From the NCBI GenBank assembly GCA_016188575.1, contig JACPHN010000112.1, positions 1 to 64,000 of the forward strand: 64,000 nucleotides of DNA, given 5' to 3'. A program made the position numbers and the translations under genes. Within the stretch, counting starts at the first letter, position 1, and every line of letters begins with the position of its first letter. The notes under the pieces were generated by a model, which saw nothing but the letters and a program-made list of their open reading frames with translations, had not been told where the DNA came from and made no database searches. Positions 18,151 to 26,880 of this stretch are shown one piece after another. Origin of the DNA: Candidatus Schekmanbacteria bacterium (GTDB lineage Bacteria; CSSED10-310; JACPHN01).

Positions 18151-20418
18151 CTACCTCCACGACCGCGGTCGAGGCTCGCGGCCACGGCATCCGCCGGGCG
18201 ATCCGGCGAGACGGCCATCGCCGGGCCGCCCGCCGGCACCACCGCAGGCCCATCGTTCTCGCTGTTGCCGCGCTCCGGCGAGTCGGCTGGCGACCAGCAG
18301 GAGCGCCGCGACGGCGGCGCCCGGACCGAATGCCGGCACGGGCTCGGTTACCGGCAGGTCGATCGAGAAGATACCGCCGCCGCCGCCGGAGGGCAAAAAC
18401 CCATCCGCCGACACGTAGAGCCGGCGCGGGTCGGCGGGGGAGATCGCTAGCTCGAGGACCCAGGTGTGGTGGAGGCCGTCACGGTTGAGCAACTCCCAGC
18501 TCAGGCCCCCGTCGGTGCTGCGATAGACCCCGGCTTGGTCCAGGGCAGTTGGCACCAGAGCATAGTACGTGCCCGGTTCGTTGGGATCGGCGGCGATGGC
18601 ACGCGGCTGACTCAGCTCGCCGAACAGCACGGGCAGACCGGCACTGGCATCGACCCACGTAGCGCCGGCGTCAGTGCTGCGCAGCAGGGAATTGATGTAG
18701 GTAGGGACCACTGGGATGTAACCAGATAGGAGGACCACTCCGGGCGTGAAGGGATCGGTGGCGATGGCGTCGACAGCCCACACGCTGCTGTTGACGGCAA
18801 GGCCGAACCACGTGCTGCCCCCGTCGGTGCTCTTGAACACGGAGTCCTCCTGTGCGTAGAGACCGCCGGCATAGACGTCCTGGGGCTGCGATGCGTCGAA
18901 GACGATCGTGCGGTAGTAGATCTCGTGTGACAACGCGATGCTGGAGCGCGTCCAGCTCGCACCGCCATCCGTGCTCCGGCAGAGCTCCTCGCCGGTCCCG
19001 CCGGCGATAAGGACGGCCGGATTGGTGGGGTGCACCGCCAGAGCTCCGGGCGTGGAGTCATCGGTGAGACACCCATTCGTGAGGACCCTGGTCCACGTCA
19101 TGCCGTAGTCGCCGCTGCGGAATAGTCCACTGCCCATGACAGAGCTCCACGAATACGCGGTCCCCGGCTGGCTCGGGTCGACGACGGCTACGGCCGCTTC
19201 GCCGGAGGCACTGGCGCCGAAGGCCGACCATGTCGTGCCACCGTCGGTCGTCCGCTGCAGGGAGGATCGGCCGTAGGAACCGGCGTAGACGATGAACGGA
19301 TCCACCGGATCGACCGCGAGGTGCGTGACACCAACCGTGCGCAGACCCGCCTCCACCTCCGACCACGTGGCGCCGCCGTCGAAGCTACGGCACAAGCCAC
19401 CGCTCCCCGCGCCAGCGAGTCCGCCGGCCATCCCAGGCAGGGCCACGAGCCAGGATGGCGCGCTGCAGGGGAGCTGATCGAGCTGCGTCCAGGTATCGCC
19501 GCCGTCCTCGCTGCGGTAGCCAGCCCACTCTCCCGTCGCGTAGAGCGTGCTTGGCGAGGCGGAATCGAGGACGATCTGCTGGAGGTACGACGCCGAATAA
19601 CCGTTGCCGGGCGTCAAGGGGCTCTGATGGACCCATGTCGTCCCTGCGTCCGTGCTCCTGGCGAAGCCCCAGTCGGTTATTGCCGCGTACACGATCCGTG
19701 GGTCGTGGGGGTCGATCGCCCAGTGACCTCCTCCATTCCCGCGGCCTGCCGGGATGCCCATGTCTGTGAACGCCCAGGAACCGCCTGCGTCCGTGGTCTT
19801 GCACAGACCCTTCGACGAGGATGCATAGAGCACAGGGGAGTCGGTGGGATCGATGGCGACCACCTGCGGCAGATTGCTGACGTCGCCGGCCGACGCGCAA
19901 TTGCGCAGGATGCTTCTCCACGTCGAGCCATGATCGGTGCTGCGGAAGAGCCCCTGCTCGGTCTGCGTCGCGCCGTTGCCAGTCACGTACAGAGTCGCCG
20001 CGTTACCGGGATCGAGGGCGAGGCCCTCGGCGATCGCTTCCCCGACGATAGGGACGTACTCCCAGATCGAGCCCCCACCCGGAACACGGAGCAGTCTGCC
20101 GGCACCTTCGGGCGCGTTCACACGCGCCCACACCGTGCCCTCGCGATCGACCTCGAGCTCATAGAAGTCGACATCGCGGAGGGACGCCGCAGCCCGTCTC
20201 CAGCTCGCGCCGCCATCACTGCTGATGAAGATCCCAGAACCATAGACGCTGGCTGTGTAAAGCACAGCAGGGTTGGTGGGATCGACGGCAACCCTGAACA
20301 TCGGCCCCCCGAAAGGCCCCACCGGCGTCCAGAACGAGCTCGACCCGCTGGCGGCGGTCGCCGCGGCGACGAGCAGGCCGATCCCGATCATGCCGCGACA
20401 GGCGTGGCTTGGTCGCAC
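18151..20418 (-). CDS. BNR/Asp-box beta-propeller surface protein (copy 1)
   Basis: The 755-residue exported protein consists of repeated blades with Asp-box turns such as SSDGGASWRR, STDHGSTWRS and STDGGTTWSA, interleaved with VAVDPTNPAVLYTAS-like strands. This is the fold of sialidases and photosystem-assembly-like propellers, but no sialidase catalytic set is visible. I prefer GTG 20418 as start: AGGA lies six bases upstream, and it yields an N-terminus (VRPSHACRG) running into the hydrophobic MIGIGLLVAAATAASG. ATG 20391 is the alternative and overlaps the stop of the broken paralogue upstream as ATGA. The C-terminal part VPAFGPGAAVAALLLVASRLAGARQQRER is the hydrophobic-plus-arginine anchor shared with its neighbours. 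It is closely related to the gene at 21064-23466. Confidence 0.85.
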   Translation of the reverse strand: MRPSHACRGMIGIGLLVAAATAASGSSSFWTPVGPFGGPMFRVAVDPTNPAVLYTASVYGSGIFISSDGGASWRRAAASLRDVDFYELEVDREGTVWARVNAPEGAGRLLRVPGGGSIWEYVPIVGEAIAEGLALDPGNAATLYVTGNGATQTEQGLFRSTDHGSTWRSILRNCASAGDVSNLPQVVAIDPTDSPVLYASSSKGLCKTTDAGGSWAFTDMGIPAGRGNGGGHWAIDPHDPRIVYAAITDWGFARSTDAGTTWVHQSPLTPGNGYSASYLQQIVLDSASPSTLYATGEWAGYRSEDGGDTWTQLDQLPCSAPSWLVALPGMAGGLAGAGSGGLCRSFDGGATWSEVEAGLRTVGVTHLAVDPVDPFIVYAGSYGRSSLQRTTDGGTTWSAFGASASGEAAVAVVDPSQPGTAYSWSSVMGSGLFRSGDYGMTWTRVLTNGCLTDDSTPGALAVHPTNPAVLIAGGTGEELCRSTDGGASWTRSSIALSHEIYYRTIVFDASQPQDVYAGGLYAQEDSVFKSTDGGSTWFGLAVNSSVWAVDAIATDPFTPGVVLLSGYIPVVPTYINSLLRSTDAGATWVDASAGLPVLFGELSQPRAIAADPNEPGTYYALVPTALDQAGVYRSTDGGLSWELLNRDGLHHTWVLELAISPADPRRLYVSADGFLPSGGGGGIFSIDLPVTEPVPAFGPGAAVAALLLVASRLAGARQQRERWACGGAGGRPGDGRLAGSPGGCRGREPRPRSWR

Positions 20419-20996
20419 AACGCATCCTTTTCTTGGTGGCGTGACGAGCAGAATCGCGCCAGTTCCGGCCCATAGAGTCGACCTCCCTGCTGGCATTTGC
20501 GACCGCTGACGGGCAAAGATGGTAGAGTTGCGACGGCGGTCTTGCAAGGGCCGTTGCGATTTGCAGGCCGCTCCAATCGACACACCGTCGGCTTCGCCTG
20601 CCCGGCGCCGCGCAGGAAGCCGTGGCGAAGGTGAGTCGCGCCGGTGCTCCGCAGGAGGCCCATAAGATCCTCCGCTGGCTGGTTCGCCACGGCCCACAGC
20701 GCACCGCCGGGCGCGGAGACGAGCTCGGACACCGAGAGGTCGCGGTAAGCGGGCGTGAGGTGCGACCAGGTCGTTCCCGCGTCGGTGCTCTTGAAGATGC
20801 CGGCGTTCGTGCCGGCATAGCGGACTGCGGGGTTGGCCGGATCGACCGCGATGCAGAGTACTCGGCCGCCGTAGGGTCCGATAGGCGTCCAGTAGGAGCT
20901 GGCGGCGCGGCCCGGTGCCGCGGCCAGCAGGAAGGCGGCGATGCCCATCGCACCGGCCCAGGCGAGACGGAACCCGTAATGGCCTTTTTGCGGCAT
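20388..20996 (-). pseudogene. Truncated BNR/Asp-box paralogue (copy 2)
   Basis: The frame starts MPQKGHYGFRLAWAGAMG with a good signal peptide (AFLLAAAPGRA) and then follows copies 1 and 3 closely through the first blade (ASSYWTPIGPYGGRVLC, KSTDAGTTWSHL, GLLRSTG) to residue 119, base about 20640. After that the homology stops abruptly. The remaining 83 codons encode an Arg/Cys-rich tail with no similarity to the family, ending at TGA 20388 over the start of copy 1. The break coincides with a 52-bp segment shared with the LprI-domain gene, so the 3' end has probably been lost by recombination. A start at ATG 20996 is supported by GGAG upstream. A short exported product is possible but unlikely to fold as a propeller. 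Confidence 0.75.
20596..20647 (+). repeat. 52-bp repeat, copy A
   Basis: This segment, beginning GCCTGCCCGGCGCC and ending GTCGCGCCGGTGC, recurs at 27365-27416 with one mismatch (GTGGCG here, GTCGCG there). Here it sits antisense at the break point of the truncated BNR gene. Read on the + strand it still encodes LPGAAQEAVAKVSRAG, the same peptide as in the LprI-domain gene. Confidence 0.9.
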
Positions 20997-21063
20997 TCTC
21001 CGTGTCTCCTCCGTCAGTTGGTGTCCCCGGCGGCGGCACGAACGCCGCCGATCGAGCCCGCCC

Positions 21064-23466
21064 TCAGGTCCTGGCCGTCCTGACCGACCGGTGCGCCGCT
21101 TCGCGAACCGTCGGGACACCGCCTGGCGGTATCGCACCAGGCGCGTCGCCGCGAAACGGCGCTTCACAGGCCGGGGCCGCATCAACGTCTCCCGCCACCG
21201 CCATATCGACCGGCCTCATCCTCACCCTTCGCTGGTCGACTCCGGCCCGCCACGCCTCGTTCGCCGGATCCGTGCCACCGGCGAAAACCCCGCCCGCGGC
21301 CCTCCGCCGGCGAAGGCACAAGGCGGCGAGCAGCGCCGCGGCCACGCCAGCCGGCGCCAGCGCCGGCACAGGCGCGGTCGGCGGCAGGTCCCGGAAGAAG
21401 ATACCGTTGCCGTCACCCCAGCCGCCCGAAGCGACATAGAGCCGGCGCGGGGAGACCGGCGAGACCGCCAGCACCCCCACATGCGTGTCGTACAGCCCGT
21501 CCATGTTCAGCAGCGCCCAGCTCATTCCACCGTCCGTGCTCCGGTAGACCCCTGACTTGTCGAGCGAAGACACTGCGGCGTAGAACGTCCCCTGGTCGAT
21601 CGGATCGGCCAGCAGGTCAAGCGGGGACGCCGGCCGGCCGGCGCCAATCGGCAGGCCGGCGCTCGCGTCGGCCCAGGTCGCCCCGCCGTCGGTGCTGCGC
21701 AGCACGCCGCCCTCGCTGGTTTGGGGAATGACGCGAGATCCTCCGGACATCAGCACGACGCCGGCCGCGAAGGGATCCGCTGCGAACGCCCGGGCTTCGT
21801 AGCCTTCGATGCCGGTCGCGATCGGGGCCCAGTTGCTCCCCCCGTCGGTGCTCTTCCAGGGGACCGTGCCCCGGATGCTCAGATAGACGTCCTGTGTGCG
21901 CGAAGGATCGAAGGCGATCTCGCCGAGATAGGAACCCGTGGTCTCCGGCAAGTTGACCCGCGCCCAGGACGCTCCGGCATCTGTGCTCCGGCACAGGTCA
22001 GCGTATGAAAGGCCGGCGAGCAGCCGGGTCGGATCGCCAGGGTCGATCGCCACCGCCGCCGGTTCGCCACCGCCGCCGATGCACCCGCCTGTGTCGAGTC
22101 GCGTCCAGGTGGCGCCGTCGTCCCGGCTCCGGAACAGACCGTTGCTGCGCACGTAGATGGTGCCCGGCTCGCCGCCGCTGGCGAGCGGCTCCGGCCACTG
22201 GTCGAACAGATCTCCACCCAGCCTCGACCAGGTGGTACCGCCGTCGGTCGTGCGAAGGAGCTTTGAGCTGTTGCCGCCTGCGTAGACGGTAACCGGCCTG
22301 TCGGAGTCAGCCAGAACGTAATTGACGTAGTCGTTGTGGAGGCCGGCCTCCACTTCCGCCCAGGTGGCGCCCCAGTCGAAGCTGCGGCACAGACCTGAGA
22401 TCCCGACGCCGACGAGTCCGCCGGGCTTGTCGGGGAGGATTGCCAACCTGGGCACGCCGCAGGCGAGGTCGTTGAAGAACGTCCAGGTCGCCCCCCCGTC
22501 CCGGCTGCGGTAGAGGCCGAACGTCCCCGTGGTGTAGAGCGTCGCCGGCGAGGCGGGGTCGAGGACGATCCGCGTGATGTCGCCTGCAGCGCTGCCCGTG
22601 ACGGGCGTCAAGGGGCTCTGGTGGGCCCAGGTGGCGCCGCCATCCGTGCTCCTGGCGTACCCCCAGTTGTAGATGGCGGCATGGATGGTCAGGGGAGCGG
22701 CGGGATCGATCGCCCACTCCCCTCCCCGCCACATGCGGCCGGAGGGAATGCCCATGTCGGTGAAGCTCCACGAGCCGCCGCCATCGGTGCTCTTGCACAG
22801 GCCATTGGAGGTGGTCGCGTAGAGCGCCCGGGAATCGGTGGGATCGACGGCGACGACGATCGGCACGACGGTCGGGGTATCCGTCGGCGGGCAGTAGCGA
22901 AGGATCCGGTTCCAGGTCGCCCCCTGGTCGGTGCTGCGGAAGACTCCCTTGCGGTCCTCGTCCTCGTCGCTGCCCTCGCTGGTCACGTACAGCGTCCCCG
23001 GGCTGCGCGGATCGAGGACCAGCGACGTGAGGACGTCGTAGGGGCGATCGGCAGGGGGCACGACGTGGACGAAACCCCAGGTCGAGCCGCGGTCGGTGCT
23101 CCGCAAGAGGCCCGCCTCGCCGTAAGCCTCGGCGCGCGCCCAGACCGTACCGCCGGCGTCCACGCCGAGGTCGAGCACGCTCAGGTCCAGCAGCGCTGTC
23201 GTCGCATGGCGCCAGCTCGACCCGCCGTCCATGCTGCTGAAGATCCCCGTGCGCGTGGGGCCGGAAGCATAGAGCAGGGTTGGGTTGGTGGGATCGACGG
23301 CGACGCTACGGAGTGTCCCGCCAGAGGGACCCATCGGGGTCCAGCGGGAGCTGGCGGCGCGGCCCGGCGCTGCGGCCAATGCCAGCACGACCGCGAGCCC
23401 GACGCCGGCAAGACGGAGTCCCGCCGCCGCCGCCGCACGCTGGAGACCCCGCGGCGCCGACCCCAT
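21064..23466 (-). CDS. BNR/Asp-box beta-propeller surface protein (copy 3)
   Basis: The 800-residue exported propeller is a full-length paralogue of copies 1 and 2. The blades carry Asp boxes (SMDGGSSWRH, STDRGSTWGF, SRDGGATWTF) between VAVDPTNPTLLYAS-type strands, spread across most of its length. The start at ATG 23466 gives an Arg-rich N-terminus followed by a hydrophobic core (AGVGLAVVLALAAAPGRA). No strong ribosome-binding site precedes it, so the exact start is uncertain. The anchor (VPALAPAGVAAALLAALCLRRRRA) is unusual because about 75 polar residues follow it, whereas sorting tails normally end there. That may be a late extension through a lost stop codon. It is the likely first gene of a short leftward unit with copies 2 and 1. 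Confidence 0.82.
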   Translation of the reverse strand: MGSAPRGLQRAAAAAGLRLAGVGLAVVLALAAAPGRAASSRWTPMGPSGGTLRSVAVDPTNPTLLYASGPTRTGIFSSMDGGSSWRHATTALLDLSVLDLGVDAGGTVWARAEAYGEAGLLRSTDRGSTWGFVHVVPPADRPYDVLTSLVLDPRSPGTLYVTSEGSDEDEDRKGVFRSTDQGATWNRILRYCPPTDTPTVVPIVVAVDPTDSRALYATTSNGLCKSTDGGGSWSFTDMGIPSGRMWRGGEWAIDPAAPLTIHAAIYNWGYARSTDGGATWAHQSPLTPVTGSAAGDITRIVLDPASPATLYTTGTFGLYRSRDGGATWTFFNDLACGVPRLAILPDKPGGLVGVGISGLCRSFDWGATWAEVEAGLHNDYVNYVLADSDRPVTVYAGGNSSKLLRTTDGGTTWSRLGGDLFDQWPEPLASGGEPGTIYVRSNGLFRSRDDGATWTRLDTGGCIGGGGEPAAVAIDPGDPTRLLAGLSYADLCRSTDAGASWARVNLPETTGSYLGEIAFDPSRTQDVYLSIRGTVPWKSTDGGSNWAPIATGIEGYEARAFAADPFAAGVVLMSGGSRVIPQTSEGGVLRSTDGGATWADASAGLPIGAGRPASPLDLLADPIDQGTFYAAVSSLDKSGVYRSTDGGMSWALLNMDGLYDTHVGVLAVSPVSPRRLYVASGGWGDGNGIFFRDLPPTAPVPALAPAGVAAALLAALCLRRRRAAGGVFAGGTDPANEAWRAGVDQRRVRMRPVDMAVAGDVDAAPACEAPFRGDAPGAIPPGGVPTVREAAHRSVRTART

Positions 23467-24026
23467 CCCGCGGACCGCGCCCGGCGCGACGTTCACCCCA
23501 TGTCGCGCCGCGAGTGGGACCGGCGGATCGTCGTGCGGGAGGCGTGCCGGCTGCTCTGACGCCGCCTTGTCGCGGCGGGCAAGGACGCCCACCGCCAACG
23601 CGGCTCGCCGGCCGCCGTGCGGCGGATGCCGAGCACCATCACGCGGCTGCGACCCGACACGGCCCGCCATGCACCCGCCGCCGGGCAGCGAGGCGGTGTC
23701 CGCCGCCAGTGCGAGCTCCTGCCGGCGGCACGGCTCCAGAGGCGTGGCCCCCAGCGACCGCCCAAGCGGTGATCGGCATGTCCAAGGCAAGCGCATGGTG
23801 GCGCTCCGCGGCGATACGGCGGTGTCGCATCCCAGGCAGCGAGTACCAGAGCGGACCGGTTCGCTGCTGACCCGCGAGCCCACAGGACACTTCGATTCCG
23901 CGTATCGCCAGTGGCGATCCAAGCACAGTCCGACGAGAGTGTCAAGAGCTCGGGCTTCCCATCAGTTTTCCACCGGTTCCGCCGACCCGCGCCAGATGAG
24001 ACGGACAACCTCGCAACGTGAGTTTC
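23467..24026. other. 560-bp intergenic region
   Basis: No convincing gene; the Arg/Cys-rich frames here look like GC-rich noise. A leftward promoter candidate (TTGACA at 23945-23940, TGGATC at 23921-23916, 18-bp spacer) could serve the BNR genes, but its -10 element is poor. Confidence 0.35.
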
Positions 24027-26462
24027 CTACTGGTCGAATAGCGCACCCATGGCTTCGCACATTGCGTTGAGAGCATCGCCTGACGGCTGCACCCAGGTCA
24101 GAAACAGCAAGCCGTCCTTACCGACCCCGATGGAGCTGCCGCCGCAGGTGGACGTTCTCTGCTCCAAAGCAATCTTCTCGACGATTTCCCACCTCCCGCC
24201 AATATGGTCGAGCGACCACAGGTCGATTCCCGCCGGGTCGATCAGCCCGTAGCTTCCCAGGATCCCCCTCGTCACGGCGACGAGGAAGCGACCGTCCCGG
24301 ACGACGATTTCGGAGATTTCCGCGATAAGCTCGCCGTTGAGAGCCGTCACGTCGGCCGGCACGAAGCTCTGACCGCCATCGAGGCTCTGTACAGCGGAAA
24401 GGGATCCTTCATCCTCCCGCGCGAGCGCGAACAGACCATTGCCACCATCCGTCGCCAACCGGTACAAACTTCCCGCCGCGAATATCGGCACTCCGGCGCC
24501 GAAGCTCGACCCACCATCGGTGCTTTGCGAAAAGAAGATCTCCAGACCCTGCTGATAGGCCAGCAAGATGGTCAAAGGTCCACCTTTCTCGAAGACGGCC
24601 AGCTCCCGCGGCACGGCGAAGTAGCCGCCTGGATCGAGCGTCGAGAGGAGAGTCGCCGCCGAACCATCCGCGGGAACGCGACGAAACTGGATGCCGCCAT
24701 GGTGGCAGTTGCCCTCCGGACAACTCGCAAGGAGAATATCGCCGTTGGACAGGCGCGCCCCCAGGGGATCCGAACCGGCGCCAAGCTCCAGCATGGTATG
24801 GCTCACCCAACCATCCGTGGTGCGGTAGGCATAAAGCGCGGGGGGGTTAGACCAGTAGTTTCGGCCCTGTCTCGTGACGATCAGCTCCCTCTTGTCTCCC
24901 AGCGCCTGGGTCGCGACGATGACTTCGCCGTTGCCGCAGTCGCCACCCAGGAAGAGGTTGGTCGGCTGCCAGGCGGCAAGATCACGCGTGGGGCGTGAGC
25001 GGTGGACTCTCCCGAGAAGACCCACCTGGAAGTAGGCGATTGGCGTGCCGTCGGCGTCGAAGGACGGGATCGGAACGGAATGGTCGAGGACGTCCTGCTC
25101 GAGCTGTTGGTACGAGGCGACGGGGACGTCGGGACCGAAGATGAAGTCGGCGCCGACGACCGACACGGTGGCGTCGGCTCCTCGGAAGGTCTCCGATTCC
25201 ATGCAGGGTTTGGTTCGGTTGTAGCCGAAGACCCAGCCGCTTTCGGTGGCGGCAACGGCTGGTGCGCTGTTTTCAATGGCCGACACAGTCTGCATGGCCC
25301 CTAGAGGCCGGAGCTGAAGACCGCCGTCGGTGGACAGCGCACCGTGCAGCACGAAGTGGTCAGGCGAAACTCTCTGGTGCCAGGCGACGAGCAACTCACC
25401 CCGGTCACTCGCGCTCACGGTGGATCGATCGCCCGCGCCCACTTGCTGATCGGGTGTCGATACCTGTCGATCGGCCGAGTAGGAGGCGCCTCCGTCGGCA
25501 GACCGAGCGCAGTAGAAATCGCCACTGTAAGCATCGGGATCGACACGCTCGTCGCTCCAGCAGACGAGAATCTCGCTCCCGCCTGTTCGATGCCCCACCG
25601 ACAGGCCGTCGAGAAGGTCCTGGACGTGCGGCTCCTCGCCGCGGTCGTCGACGCGGACCGGCGGGCCGAAGCTCGCCCCTCCGTCGGTGCTGTGCGCGGA
25701 GAAGACCTTGAACACAGCATCCCACCGGTCCGGGTCACGCCACCGCTTGTTGGACCAGACGACGGTTACCCCACCGTTGCCGTTCTCGGCGGCGGCGAAG
25801 TCGACGATGTCCGAATTGGGCGCCGGCCGAGCAATCTCGACATCCGCTCCGAAAGTCTGTCCGCCGTCAAGGCTTGTGGCAACGCTCAGGACCTGGTCAC
25901 AACTGCTGGCCTCCTTTTTCGCCCGGACCAGAAAGACGCGGTTCGACGAGCTCGAAACCAGACGCGGCTCGAGCATCGTGGTGCAGGCGGGATTCATCTG
26001 AGCAATTCCGGTCGCCTCGCGCCAGGTCGTGGCGTCGACGCTATAGGCGACGTGGTCGGTTTTCGCCTTTGGGCATTCGTGTGGCGGGCAGGTTTGGTAG
26101 GCGACCAGCCAGCTCCCGTCCGCAGCCCGGGCCGGGCTACCGCCAGTCGCTTCGAGCCCATCGGCGGTGACCGGGACTTCGGCTGCAAAGTTGTGGCCGC
26201 CGTCGCGTGAAAGAGCCGTGTAGAGCCGACTGCTGCTGGAGCGGTTGTCGACGAAAGAGGCCAGGACGGCGCTGCCGGACGCGGCCAGGCCGCTCATCAG
26301 TTGCGACGCCGCCGGGTTGATCGTGTCGTGGAGCCGGGCAGGATCACCGCGGAGCCCGAGCTTGCCGTTGCCCGAGCTATCGTCGCAGGCGCCGACCAGC
26401 GCGGCCAGTGAAATCGCTATGAGGGTGGGTCTACAGATCCAGATGACGGTTTTGCTAAACAT
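24027..26462 (-). CDS. Sialidase-like BNR-repeat lipoprotein
   Basis: The 811-residue protein starts with a lipoprotein signal (SLAALVGAC, lipid-bearing Cys26). Asp follows the cysteine; in Enterobacteria that residue keeps lipoproteins in the inner membrane, though the rule may not hold here. The body is made of sialidase-type propeller blades with Asp boxes (LSRDGGHNF, TSLDGGQTF, SADGGASYS, STDGGSSFG, SLDGGQSF). I do not see the arginine triad of a true sialidase, so enzymatic activity is doubtful and a binding or scaffold role is more likely. ATG 26462 is chosen over the longer frame because the lipobox then falls at the right distance and GGAG precedes it. Unlike the BNR proteins to its left it has no C-terminal anchor. 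Confidence 0.82.
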   Translation of the reverse strand: MFSKTVIWICRPTLIAISLAALVGACDDSSGNGKLGLRGDPARLHDTINPAASQLMSGLAASGSAVLASFVDNRSSSSRLYTALSRDGGHNFAAEVPVTADGLEATGGSPARAADGSWLVAYQTCPPHECPKAKTDHVAYSVDATTWREATGIAQMNPACTTMLEPRLVSSSSNRVFLVRAKKEASSCDQVLSVATSLDGGQTFGADVEIARPAPNSDIVDFAAAENGNGGVTVVWSNKRWRDPDRWDAVFKVFSAHSTDGGASFGPPVRVDDRGEEPHVQDLLDGLSVGHRTGGSEILVCWSDERVDPDAYSGDFYCARSADGGASYSADRQVSTPDQQVGAGDRSTVSASDRGELLVAWHQRVSPDHFVLHGALSTDGGLQLRPLGAMQTVSAIENSAPAVAATESGWVFGYNRTKPCMESETFRGADATVSVVGADFIFGPDVPVASYQQLEQDVLDHSVPIPSFDADGTPIAYFQVGLLGRVHRSRPTRDLAAWQPTNLFLGGDCGNGEVIVATQALGDKRELIVTRQGRNYWSNPPALYAYRTTDGWVSHTMLELGAGSDPLGARLSNGDILLASCPEGNCHHGGIQFRRVPADGSAATLLSTLDPGGYFAVPRELAVFEKGGPLTILLAYQQGLEIFFSQSTDGGSSFGAGVPIFAAGSLYRLATDGGNGLFALAREDEGSLSAVQSLDGGQSFVPADVTALNGELIAEISEIVVRDGRFLVAVTRGILGSYGLIDPAGIDLWSLDHIGGRWEIVEKIALEQRTSTCGGSSIGVGKDGLLFLTWVQPSGDALNAMCEAMGALFDQ

Positions 26463-26880
26463 GATCGGCGATCTCCGAGGATGATGGCGCTGGCGAGTGC
26501 CGCTTCCTATGCTATGCAAGAACAATGCCATAGTTTCTGGCGCTTCGCCACGACATGCTGAGACAGGCTCTCCGGCCGCGGCGCGTGTCATACGTGAAAT
26601 CCCACACGGGGCCGCTCAACCGCAGCATCGCGGCGACCGCTCCGGGACACCGCGATACGGGCTGATGCCGCACTGCGACCGTCGGTACGTCGGCTCGCGC
26701 CTTGCGCATCGTGCGACGGGGCCATAAGCTCGCGGCAGGGAAATCGATGGCGTGGGGTTTCTGACTGCGCTTGGTCCTGACAACGCTCATACTGAGCGAT
26801 TTCCCCTTTGATTCCTTACGGCACGATCGGGTCGGGCAAGCCCGTATCCGTCCGCGTCCAGGCACGAGGGAGGTTTCGAG
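26463..26880. other. 418-bp divergent intergenic region
   Basis: It separates the leftward lipoprotein gene from the rightward LprI-domain gene and should hold both promoters. I see no element close enough to consensus to name and no supported gene. Confidence 0.4.

Noticed and set aside
23493-24008. 171-codon minus-strand frame in the intergenic region
   Set aside because: Composition rich in Arg, Cys and Trp as in GC-rich noise; no signal peptide, motif or ribosome-binding site.
24027-26462. Active sialidase
   Set aside because: Asp-box blades are clear, but I could not identify the arginine triad and catalytic Tyr/Glu, so only a sialidase-like fold is claimed.
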